Assembly (NCBI GenBank): GCA_002320935.1
Contig: DCLG01000084.1
Span: 211,272-220,767 of the forward strand
Length of the DNA: 9,496 nt
Origin: Pedobacter sp. UBA1654
GTDB taxonomy: Bacteria > Bacteroidota > Bacteroidia > Sphingobacteriales > Sphingobacteriaceae
Direction of reading: 5' to 3'
The notes under the pieces were generated by a model, which was not told the origin of the DNA, searched no databases, and saw nothing but the letters and a program-made list of their open reading frames with translations. The translations under genes and the position numbers were made by a program. The first letter of the stretch is position 1. Each line of letters begins with the position of its first letter. This document shows, in pieces, positions 1 to 6,758 of the stretch.

Positions 1-729
1 CTGGTGCATGATGATGTGGTAGATAACGCTTATGAACGTAGGGGTTTCTTTTCAATCAATGCTTTATGGAAGAATAAGATCGCTGTACTGGTGGGTGATT
101 ACCTGCTGGCTAAGGGACTGTTGCTTTCCGTGAACAACAATGAATTCCGGTTACTGCAGATCGTTTCAGAAGCGGTAAAGCAGATGAGCGAAGGGGAGTT
201 GCTGCAGATCGAGAAGGTCAGGAAAATGGATATCAGTGAAAGTCTGTACTTCGATGTGATCCGTCAGAAGACAGCTTCGCTAATTGCCTCATGCTGCGCC
301 TGTGGTGCGGCCTCAGCAGGTGCTGATGAGGAGACAATTGAAAAAATGCGATTATTTGGTGAAAAAGTGGGTATTGCCTTTCAGATAAAAGATGATACTT
401 TTGACTTCGGAACCGACAATGTAGGGAAACCTCTGGGCATTGACATTAAAGAAAAGAAAGTGACACTACCGCTGATCTATGCACTGAACCGTGCAGATCG
501 TTCAGAAAAGAAGCGGATCATCAACCTGGTTAAGAATCATCAGGAAGATCCGAAGAAGATTGCGGAGATCATTGACTTTGTAAATGCTAAAGAAGGGGTG
601 CATTATGCGAATCAGAAAATGCTGGAATACCAGCAGGAAGCCTTCGATATCTTATATACCTTTGAAGAAGGTGAGGCCCGTACCGGTCTGGAACAACTGG
701 TTCGCTATACTACAGAGCGAAAAAAATAA
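1..729 (+). CDS. Polyprenyl diphosphate synthase, 3' part (5' end outside window)
   Basis: This is a trans-isoprenyl diphosphate synthase, which adds isopentenyl diphosphate units head-to-tail onto an allylic diphosphate to make polyprenyl chains. In this group the product is usually the menaquinone side chain or a similar lipid. The reading frame is open from base 1. It begins at the first aspartate-rich motif (LVHDDVVDN; DDxxD at nt 10-24) and carries the second one (QIKDDTFDF; DDxxD at nt 391-405). Between them are the typical GDYLLAKG segment (from nt 94) and a KTA motif (nt 268-276), and the GKPLGIDIKEKK loop follows (nt 424-459). The 242 visible residues are the C-terminal three quarters of a family usually about 320 residues long, so some 80 N-terminal residues are missing. 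The residues just before the first motif that set chain length are therefore not visible, and the product length cannot be predicted. A GTG at nt 4 is internal, not the start. The gene ends in TAA 15 bp before the LacI-type gene. Confidence 0.95.
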   Translation: MVHDDVVDNAYERRGFFSINALWKNKIAVLVGDYLLAKGLLLSVNNNEFRLLQIVSEAVKQMSEGELLQIEKVRKMDISESLYFDVIRQKTASLIASCCACGAASAGADEETIEKMRLFGEKVGIAFQIKDDTFDFGTDNVGKPLGIDIKEKKVTLPLIYALNRADRSEKKRIINLVKNHQEDPKKIAEIIDFVNAKEGVHYANQKMLEYQQEAFDILYTFEEGEARTGLEQLVRYTTERKK

Positions 730-744
730 CCGCCTTTATGGACC

Positions 745-1755
745 ATGCATAACATCAATATAAAAGAACTTGCTAAGTCGTTAAATATTTCCACTTCTAC
801 AGTTTCAAGAGCGTTCAGAGATAACAGCGATATTAACAAGGCGACCAAGGAACGCATTCTGGCCAAAGCAAGAGAGTTAAACTACCAGCCGAATCATTAT
901 GCCAGCAATTTGCGGGAGCAGCGCAGCAAGACGATCGCGGTAATTGTACCCGAACTTGCCAACAACTTCTTCTCTCAGGCGATCCATGGTATTGAACGCA
1001 TTGCAAGGGAAAAAGGCTACCACATCCTGATCTTCGCCACTGAAGACAATTATGACAAAGAGGTTTCGTTCATCCGTCACTTACACAATGGCAGGGCAGA
1101 TGGGATCATCATGTCCGTTTCCGGGGAAGCGAATGACCATACCTATCTGGATGAACTGGCAGAAAAACGCCTGCCGCTGGTGTTTTTCGACAGGGTCTAT
1201 GAAGATATTATTACCCCACGGGTTATCACCAACGACTACAACAGCAGCTTTTCCGCTACGCGGCACCTGATCAAACAGGGTTGTGAACAAATAGCTTACC
1301 TGGTGATCAACAAAAACCTGTCGATCGGTAAGACCAGGATGCAAGGCTACCTGGATGCACTGGAGGAGTTTAAAATTCCTTACGATGAAAAGCTGGTGAT
1401 TGATTGCACGAACAGCTACCGGAAGAATAATACCATCCTGAAGAACATGCTGACAAAGGTTAAACCTGATGGTGTATTTACTTCGGTAGAGCGTCTGGCA
1501 TTTGCCACCTATTATGCCTGTTATGACCTGAACATCTCCATTCCCAAGGATTTGAAGGTAATTGGCTTCTCCAGTCTGGAGATTGCGCCATTACTGAACC
1601 CATCACTTACGACCATTACCCAACCTGCTACAAAGATCGGAATTGAGGCTGCTTTGCTGTTGTTCAAGATGCTTGAAGAGCCAGGGACGGTAGACCTGAA
1701 ATGCAAGATTGTGCTGGACTCAAAACTAGTGAAAAGGAACTCCACGGGATGTTAA
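745..1755 (+). CDS. LacI-family transcriptional regulator
   Basis: A 336-residue LacI/GalR-family DNA-binding regulator of normal full length. The N-terminal helix-turn-helix covers about residues 4-25 (IKELAKSLNISTSTVSRAF), with Thr17, Ser18 and Arg22 at the positions that read the operator in LacI. The hinge helix is near residues 47-58 (YQPNHYASNLRE) and carries Leu56, the residue that in LacI wedges into the central CG step of the operator. From about residue 62 (KTIAVIVPELANNFFSQAIHGIE) to the end it is a periplasmic-binding-protein-like sensor domain with the usual DGIIM and DGVFT segments. The ligand cannot be read from sequence; a maltodextrin or other alpha-glucoside is inferred from the Sus-type genes downstream. 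The ATG at nt 745 is chosen because the HTH begins right after it; an ATG at nt 738 is in another frame and stops after four codons. No promoter fits in the 15-bp gap, so co-transcription with the synthase gene is likely. The two CG-centred palindromes at nt 1880-1905 are its probable sites. Confidence 0.95.
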   Translation: MHNINIKELAKSLNISTSTVSRAFRDNSDINKATKERILAKARELNYQPNHYASNLREQRSKTIAVIVPELANNFFSQAIHGIERIAREKGYHILIFATEDNYDKEVSFIRHLHNGRADGIIMSVSGEANDHTYLDELAEKRLPLVFFDRVYEDIITPRVITNDYNSSFSATRHLIKQGCEQIAYLVINKNLSIGKTRMQGYLDALEEFKIPYDEKLVIDCTNSYRKNNTILKNMLTKVKPDGVFTSVERLAFATYYACYDLNISIPKDLKVIGFSSLEIAPLLNPSLTTITQPATKIGIEAALLLFKMLEEPGTVDLKCKIVLDSKLVKRNSTGC

Positions 1756-1879
1756 TTTTTCATTAAGAAATCAGGCCTTTTCAGGTTAACAAAAATCAAA
1801 ATTTACGAGCTGTCCAACCCAAAATACGCAGAATTCTGAGGTACGGAATCAGGATAGTTCGCTCGTCTTTCATTTTCTT

Positions 1880-1893
1880 CGGGAACGATCCCG
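1880..1893. promoter_or_regulatory. LacI-type operator, left site
   Basis: The 14 bases CGGGAACGATCCCG form a palindrome centred on a CG step (nt 1886/1887) with one mismatched pair. It differs by one base (A for T at position 9) from the perfect palindrome CGGGAACGTTCCCG. A CG-centred palindrome of this length is the usual form of a LacI-family operator. The regulator encoded just upstream has the hinge leucine that acts on such a CG step. The site shares its last two bases with the right-hand site. Assignment to that regulator is inference. Confidence 0.65.
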
Positions 1894-1905
1894 GTAACGT
1901 TCCCG
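1892..1905. promoter_or_regulatory. LacI-type operator, right site
   Basis: The 14 bases CGGTAACGTTCCCG are palindromic about a CG step (nt 1898/1899) with one mismatched pair. They also differ by one base (T for G at position 4) from CGGGAACGTTCCCG. The centre lies 12 bp from that of the left site, just over one helical turn, so two dimers would sit on nearly the same face of the DNA. The site ends 3 bp before the putative -33 element at nt 1909. That position is more typical of an activator site than of a repressor that covers the promoter. Confidence 0.65.
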
Positions 1906-1908
1906 AAA

Positions 1909-1939
1909 TTTCTCGCGCATTTATCTTAGTGTACGTTTG
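1909..1939 (+). promoter_or_regulatory. Bacteroidota-type promoter upstream of susC (candidate 1)
   Basis: TACGTTTG at nt 1932-1939 matches the Bacteroidota primary-sigma -7 consensus TAnnTTTG at every fixed position. A -33-like TTTC (consensus TTTG) lies at nt 1909-1912 with a 19-bp spacer, within the accepted range. The predicted transcript start is near nt 1943, about 240 nt before the susC ATG. The two LacI-type sites abut it on the upstream side, centred near -44 and -56. It is the best promoter match I found upstream of susC, but the short consensus can arise by chance in AT-rich DNA. Confidence 0.5.
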
Positions 1940-2096
1940 ACACCATCTATTGAGCTTTTCAATTTTAACTTATTGATTATGAGTTATATGTGTTGTGGTT
2001 TGTGCGATTTTAAAATTTGACAAATAATATATATGAGCAAATTTTCTCGGTTTTAACGTATAAAATATTGTGTAAAAATAATTTGTAGTATAAAAT

Positions 2097-2126
2097 TTTG
2101 AATTATGAACCTGGATTGTAAATTTA
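2097..2126 (+). promoter_or_regulatory. Bacteroidota-type promoter upstream of susC (candidate 2, weak)
   Basis: An exact TTTG (-33) at nt 2097-2100 is followed after 18 bp by TAAATTTA at nt 2119-2126, which misses only the last G of the -7 consensus TAnnTTTG. It would start transcription near nt 2130 and give a leader of about 58 nt, more usual than that of candidate 1. The surrounding DNA is so AT-rich that chance matches are likely. No operator-like palindrome lies next to it. Confidence 0.3.
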
Positions 2127-2187
2127 CCTCGATTGTATACACACTAAGTGTTAACTAAATATATCACCATAAAAACGAGTTCAAAAT

Positions 2188-5142
2188 ATGAAAGTATTTT
2201 ACGTCATGAAGTCTTGCTTACTGTTGCTGTTTCTATTTGCGGCAGTTACGGTACAAGCACAAACCGGTACACTTTCCGGTAAAGTTTTAGATGAAACCGG
2301 TCAGGGTTTACCTGGTGCCTCCGTTCAGATCAAAAGCCTGAACAAAAGCACTTCGACAGATCCGGATGGTAATTTCAAAATCACCGGATTGGCAAATGGA
2401 GCGGTTACCATTACGGTAAGCTACATTGGCTACACGCCATACGACATGGCGGTAACAATATCCGGAAATACAACAACAACTGTTAACCTGAAGCCTGATG
2501 CACAGAACCTGAATGAGGTTGTGGTAATCGGTTATGGTACTGCTGAAAAGAAGAACCTTACTGGTTCAATCACCACAGTAGGTGCGAAGGATTTCCAGAA
2601 AGGTACAGTTACGACACCTGAGCAATTGATTCAGGGTAAAGTAGCAGGTGTGAACATCGTGAACAACGGTGGTACGCCAGGGGGTGGTAGCGTGATCCGT
2701 ATCCGTGGTGGTGCATCATTAAACGCCAGCAATGATCCATTGATCGTTATTGATGGGGTGCCATTAAGTGGTAACTCTATTGGAAATGCTGCAAACCCAT
2801 TAGCATTGATCAACCCGAATGACATTGAAACCTTCACCGTACTAAAAGATGCGAATGCAACTGCAATCTACGGTTCAAGAGCTTCTAATGGTGTTATCTT
2901 GATTACCACCAAAAAAGGTGGTTCTGGAGCACCGGAAATCAACTTTGTGACCAACAACTCTATTGCGACTGTTGCCAAGAAAGTAGATGTGCTATCAGCA
3001 GATCAAATCCGTGAGTATGTTAATGCAAATGGAAATGCTGCGCAGAGAGCTTTGTTGGGTACTGCAAACACCGACTGGCAGGATGAGATCTATCAGAATG
3101 CCTTTACCACTGATAACAACTTAAGTGTTGCAGGTAAATTCCAGGGTGTGCCTTACCGCGTATCTGGGGGGTACCTTGATCAGCAAGGAACTGTAATTTT
3201 AGATCGATTAAAACGTGCTACTGGTGCAATTACCGTGAGCCCTTCTTTATTTGATAACCACTTAAAGATTGATTTAAACTTAAAAGGATCTTTAACCGAC
3301 AGCCGTTTTGCAAACACTGGTGCTATTGGTGCAGCTATTCAATTCGACCCAACGCAACCAGTTCATGCAGACAATCAATTTGGAAACTACTTCGAATGGA
3401 CACAAGGTGCAGTGCCAAATCCAAACGCACCAAGAAATCCAGTTGCATTGCTTCATTTGAATAACAATAACGGTAAAACCGAAAGAAGTATTGGTAATAT
3501 CCGTATGGATTACTCATTTCATTTCTTGCCTGAGTTACACGCAAACCTGAATGTGGGATATGATGTGTCTAAGGGTTATGGAAGAATCAGTGTTCCTGCA
3601 TTTGCCGCACAATCGTTTGCGACTGAAGGATCGAGATCTCAGTCATTAAACGGCGAAACCAACAAGATTGCTGAATTTTACTTAAACTATGCAAAGAATG
3701 TTGGTTCAAGCCGTATAGATGCAACTGCGGGTTACGGTTTCTATGACAATGCGACTACTGTTTACAATTTTCCAACTTATCGTTCAACAGGCGTCGTTCA
3801 GACGGTACCAGTATTCCCTTTTGCAGTTGAGCAAAACAAATTGCTTTCATACTATGGAAGGTTAGTATATACCTTGAATGATAAATACATCTTATCCGGT
3901 ACCATGCGTGCGGATGCTTCATCAAAGTTTGCAGAAGATAACCGTTGGGGCTATTTCCCATCTGTTGGTTTAACCTGGAGAGTGATCGGTGAAAATTTCT
4001 TAAAGGAAAGCAAAGTACTTTCTGACCTAAAACTTAGATTGAGCTACGGTCAGACTGGTAACAAAGATGGTATCGGTAACTACGATTACCTGGCTAAATA
4101 CTATGCAAACAGCAATACTGGTCAATATCGTTTAGGAAATGACTACTATAACTACTACACCCCAGCTGCGTATGACCCAGATTTGAGATGGGAAACTACG
4201 ACTACTTATAACGCAGGTATCGACTATGGCTTCCTTGGTGGAAGAATCTCCGGTACTGTTGATGCATATTACAAGGAGACGAAAGATTTGTTGAGTACTA
4301 TCAATATTCCGGTAGGTACCAACTTCAGCAACTTGTTAACTACGAACGTAGGTAACATGGAGGTAAAGGGTATTGAAGCAAGCGTTAACTTCGCTGCAAT
4401 ACAGTCGGAGAACCTTACCTGGGACTTCGGATTTAACATAGCTTACAACAAGAGAAAGGTAACCAACTTAACGCTTAATCCAGATCCGGCTTCTAAAATT
4501 GGCGCGGTTAATGGAAACGTTGCAGGTGGTACCGGTACAACTTTAAGGTACAATGCGGTTAATCAAATGCCGGGTGCATTCTTTGTTTATCAGCAGGTAT
4601 ATGATGCAAATGGTCTTCCATTGGAAGGCGTTTACGCAGACCGCAATGAAGATGGTGTGATTAACACTGACGATCAATACTTCTACCAGTCACCTGATCC
4701 ACGTCTTACTTTAGGCTTCAACACGGCGGTAAACTATAAAAAGTGGTCGTTGAGCACGGTATTGAGAGCAAACTTTGGCAACTACGTTTATGATAACATC
4801 AGCTCAAACTTCGGTGTAAGAAGCAATATTTTAAGCCCTAGCCGTATCATTAACAACACCGGTGCAGATTTCCTTAACACTGGCTTTACACAAGTTCAAT
4901 ACCTAAGTGATTATTACATAAAAAATGCTTCGTTCCTGAAAATGGATAACGTAGGACTGTCTTACAACTTTGGCAAACTTTCAGAAAACAGGAACACTAC
5001 TTTGCGTATATCTGCAAACGTTCAGAATGTTTTCGTGATCAGTGATTACAATGGTATTGACCCTGAGTTGCCTACAGGTATTGATTACAATTTATATCCA
5101 AGACCAAGAACGTACACTTTAGGTTTAAATGTTGGTTTTTAA
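2188..5142 (+). CDS. susC: SusC-family TonB-dependent outer-membrane oligosaccharide transporter
   Basis: A 984-residue SusC/RagA-type outer-membrane importer that moves bound oligosaccharides into the periplasm using TonB energy. Residues 1-24 are a signal peptide (hydrophobic LLLLFLFAAV, cleavage after VQA24). Residues 28-104 are the carboxypeptidase-regulatory-like beta-sandwich typical of SusC proteins. The family signature NEVVVIGYGT lies at 109-118, just before the plug domain (to about 245, with SNDPLIVIDGVP and the IYGSRASNGVILITTKKG segment). The rest is the beta-barrel, ending in the family-typical YPRPRTYTLGLNVGF with a terminal Phe. There is no extra N-terminal secretin/STN signalling domain, so control through an anti-sigma/ECF pair is not expected; this fits control by the LacI-type protein. 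An in-frame ATG at nt 2206 (Met7) would also leave a good signal peptide, so the start is uncertain by six residues. susD follows after 13 bp. Starch/maltodextrin as substrate is inferred from the GH13 and SusE-type neighbours. Confidence 0.95.
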   Translation: MKVFYVMKSCLLLLFLFAAVTVQAQTGTLSGKVLDETGQGLPGASVQIKSLNKSTSTDPDGNFKITGLANGAVTITVSYIGYTPYDMAVTISGNTTTTVNLKPDAQNLNEVVVIGYGTAEKKNLTGSITTVGAKDFQKGTVTTPEQLIQGKVAGVNIVNNGGTPGGGSVIRIRGGASLNASNDPLIVIDGVPLSGNSIGNAANPLALINPNDIETFTVLKDANATAIYGSRASNGVILITTKKGGSGAPEINFVTNNSIATVAKKVDVLSADQIREYVNANGNAAQRALLGTANTDWQDEIYQNAFTTDNNLSVAGKFQGVPYRVSGGYLDQQGTVILDRLKRATGAITVSPSLFDNHLKIDLNLKGSLTDSRFANTGAIGAAIQFDPTQPVHADNQFGNYFEWTQGAVPNPNAPRNPVALLHLNNNNGKTERSIGNIRMDYSFHFLPELHANLNVGYDVSKGYGRISVPAFAAQSFATEGSRSQSLNGETNKIAEFYLNYAKNVGSSRIDATAGYGFYDNATTVYNFPTYRSTGVVQTVPVFPFAVEQNKLLSYYGRLVYTLNDKYILSGTMRADASSKFAEDNRWGYFPSVGLTWRVIGENFLKESKVLSDLKLRLSYGQTGNKDGIGNYDYLAKYYANSNTGQYRLGNDYYNYYTPAAYDPDLRWETTTTYNAGIDYGFLGGRISGTVDAYYKETKDLLSTINIPVGTNFSNLLTTNVGNMEVKGIEASVNFAAIQSENLTWDFGFNIAYNKRKVTNLTLNPDPASKIGAVNGNVAGGTGTTLRYNAVNQMPGAFFVYQQVYDANGLPLEGVYADRNEDGVINTDDQYFYQSPDPRLTLGFNTAVNYKKWSLSTVLRANFGNYVYDNISSNFGVRSNILSPSRIINNTGADFLNTGFTQVQYLSDYYIKNASFLKMDNVGLSYNFGKLSENRNTTLRISANVQNVFVISDYNGIDPELPTGIDYNLYPRPRTYTLGLNVGF

Positions 5143-5155
5143 TTAGAAATTACAA

Positions 5156-6739
5156 ATGAAAAAATTACATAAAATAGCTTTGGTGTCAGGGGTGTTCCTG
5201 ATGTCAATGAATGCCTGCAAGAAAGAAGACTTCAACTTAACGCCTACGAATGATGTAACTGCAACAGAGGTTTACAATTCCCCTCAAGGCTACAAGAATG
5301 CACTTGCGAAACTATACGCAGGTTACGGCCTGACCAGTGCACAAGGATCTGACGCCAGTGATATCGGTGGATTAGATGCCGGTTTCGCAGATTTCCTGAG
5401 ACTCTACTGGACTGCACAGGAATTAACCACAGATGAAGCTGTGTGTTCATGGGGTGATGTTGGTATTCCGGAGCTGGATAATTCTACATGGTCAACGGAT
5501 AACGTTTTCCTGAGAGGACTTTATTCAAGAAGTATGATCCACATTACTTTTATAAATGAGTTCTTACGGGAGAGTACACCTGAGAAATTAGCAGGACGTG
5601 GTATTACCGGTGAGGATGCGGCAAATATACAAAGATACCGTGCTGAAGGACGCTTCCTAAGAGCATTCCAGTACTGGGTGCTGATGGACAACTTCGGTAA
5701 TCCACCATTTGTCACAGAGGCTGATGCGATCGGTAAAGTTGCGCCAAAGCAAATTTCAAGAGCGGAGCTATTTAAGTTTGTAGAATCTGAGTTGCTTGCA
5801 ATCGAGAATGATTTAGCGGAGCCACGTACCAATGAATATGGTCGTGCAGATAAAGGCGCAAACTGGGCATTACTAGCAAGATTATACCTGAATGCAGAAG
5901 TATATGCTGGCACTCCAAAATACACGGAAGCCATTACTTACTCAAGTAAAGTAATAAACGGTGGTTACGCTTTGAAAGCAAACTATAAAGATCTCTTTAA
6001 TGTAGCGAATGAGACCAATAATCCAGAAACCATATTATCCATTAACTATGATGGATTCAGAGGAACAAACTTTGGCGGTACTACATTCCTGATCAACGCG
6101 GCTGTAAACCCTGATATGAACCCAGCATCCTTTGGTATTCCAAACGGCGGATGGGGTGGTAACAGAACCCGTCAGAATCTTCCTGCCTTGTTTCCAGACA
6201 CGAAAGGAACTTTAGATAAAAGAGGCGAGTTTTTCGGAAACAAACCAACTGTAGATGATATCGCTGTATTTACTGACGGTTTAGCCGTTACCAAATTCAA
6301 AAACGTAGATGCACAAGGAAACCCTGCACCATCTTTAAATGGTACATTCAGCTCAGTAGATTTTCCATTGTTCCGTCTTGCTGAACAATATCTGATCTAC
6401 GGAGAGGCAGTATCACGTGGTGGTACTGGCGGAAGCATTACACAAGCGATCGCGTTTGTTAATGAACTGCGTACCCGTGCGTATGGTAATCCATCTGGAA
6501 ACGTAACCAATGTATCTACAAACTTCTTCATCGACGAACGTGCGAGAGAATTATACTGGGAAGGTCACCGTCGTACAGACCTTGTACGTTACGGCAGGTT
6601 CACTGGTGGCAATTACTTATGGCCATTTAAAGGTGGCGTGAAGTCTGGGCGAGCAATTGAGGAAACCCGTAATATCTATCCGATCCCTGCTGCAGATTTA
6701 ATTGCAAATCCAAACTTAGTTCAGAACCCAGGTTATTAA
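5156..6739 (+). CDS. susD: SusD/RagB-family surface glycan-binding lipoprotein
   Basis: A 527-residue SusD-type lipoprotein that forms the lid over the SusC barrel and hands sugar chains to it at the cell surface. The first 20 residues are a lipoprotein signal peptide with the modified cysteine at Cys21 (LMSMNAC). It is followed by KKED, the charged stretch that acts as a surface-export signal in Bacteroidota. The N-terminal SusD segment (NLTPTNDVTATEVYNSPQGY, about 27-46) and the helical repeat part are present. The C-terminal SusD domain shows the family signature ERARELYWEGHRRTDLVRYGRF (461-482) and the end NIYPIPAADLIANPNLVQNPGY. Length is normal. It sits 13 bp after susC and 19 bp before the susE-type gene, so the three are almost certainly one transcript. 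Which residues bind glucan cannot be read without a structural alignment, so starch specificity rests on context. Confidence 0.95.
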   Translation: MKKLHKIALVSGVFLMSMNACKKEDFNLTPTNDVTATEVYNSPQGYKNALAKLYAGYGLTSAQGSDASDIGGLDAGFADFLRLYWTAQELTTDEAVCSWGDVGIPELDNSTWSTDNVFLRGLYSRSMIHITFINEFLRESTPEKLAGRGITGEDAANIQRYRAEGRFLRAFQYWVLMDNFGNPPFVTEADAIGKVAPKQISRAELFKFVESELLAIENDLAEPRTNEYGRADKGANWALLARLYLNAEVYAGTPKYTEAITYSSKVINGGYALKANYKDLFNVANETNNPETILSINYDGFRGTNFGGTTFLINAAVNPDMNPASFGIPNGGWGGNRTRQNLPALFPDTKGTLDKRGEFFGNKPTVDDIAVFTDGLAVTKFKNVDAQGNPAPSLNGTFSSVDFPLFRLAEQYLIYGEAVSRGGTGGSITQAIAFVNELRTRAYGNPSGNVTNVSTNFFIDERARELYWEGHRRTDLVRYGRFTGGNYLWPFKGGVKSGRAIEETRNIYPIPAADLIANPNLVQNPGY

Positions 6740-6758
6740 TCATAAGATCTTTAAAAAC

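Larger units (their letters stand above)
1756..2187. other. 432-bp regulatory intergenic region between lacI-type gene and susC
   Basis: No gene is supported here. The first part (to about nt 1875) has ordinary composition and shows only a 10-bp palindrome CAGAATTCTG at nt 1829-1838, with no convincing terminator after the regulator gene. Nt 1878-1907 hold a perfect 10-bp inverted repeat that resolves into two overlapping LacI-type operators, followed at once by promoter-like elements (nt 1909-1939). From about nt 1940 to 2187 the sequence is very AT-rich. It contains a second weak promoter candidate (nt 2097-2126), a 9-bp direct repeat GTATAAAAT (nt 2058-2066 and 2088-2096, 30 bp apart) and a small imperfect dyad ACACTAAGTGT (nt 2141-2151). 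Three tiny ATG frames (13, 7 and 17 codons at nt 1979, 2033 and 2105) exist but have no support as genes. Transcription from the upstream promoter would leave an untranslated leader of roughly 240 nt. Confidence 0.7.

Noticed and set aside
877..1344. Minus-strand open frames of 67 and 87 codons and a plus-strand frame of 72 codons inside the LacI-type gene
   Set aside because: They overlap a full-length regulator with clear domain motifs, show no family resemblance and have no start context; they are shadows of the coding frame.
1752..1766. TTAAT/ATTAA inverted repeat after the LacI-type stop as a terminator
   Set aside because: A 5-bp all-AT stem is too weak, and no T-run follows it.
1829..1838. 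CAGAATTCTG 10-bp palindrome as another operator
   Set aside because: It is not centred on CG, does not resemble the operator pair at nt 1880-1905 and lies about 80 bp from the best promoter match.
1979..2158. Three short plus-strand ATG frames (13, 7 and 17 codons) upstream of susC as leader peptides
   Set aside because: None has a ribosome-binding context, an attenuator-like hairpin following it or a codon run linked to sugar control. Short frames like these are expected by chance.
5521..5934. Minus-strand open frame of 137 codons inside susD
   Set aside because: Its length comes from the codon use of susD on the other strand. The translation shows no recognisable domain and no promoter or independent gene context.
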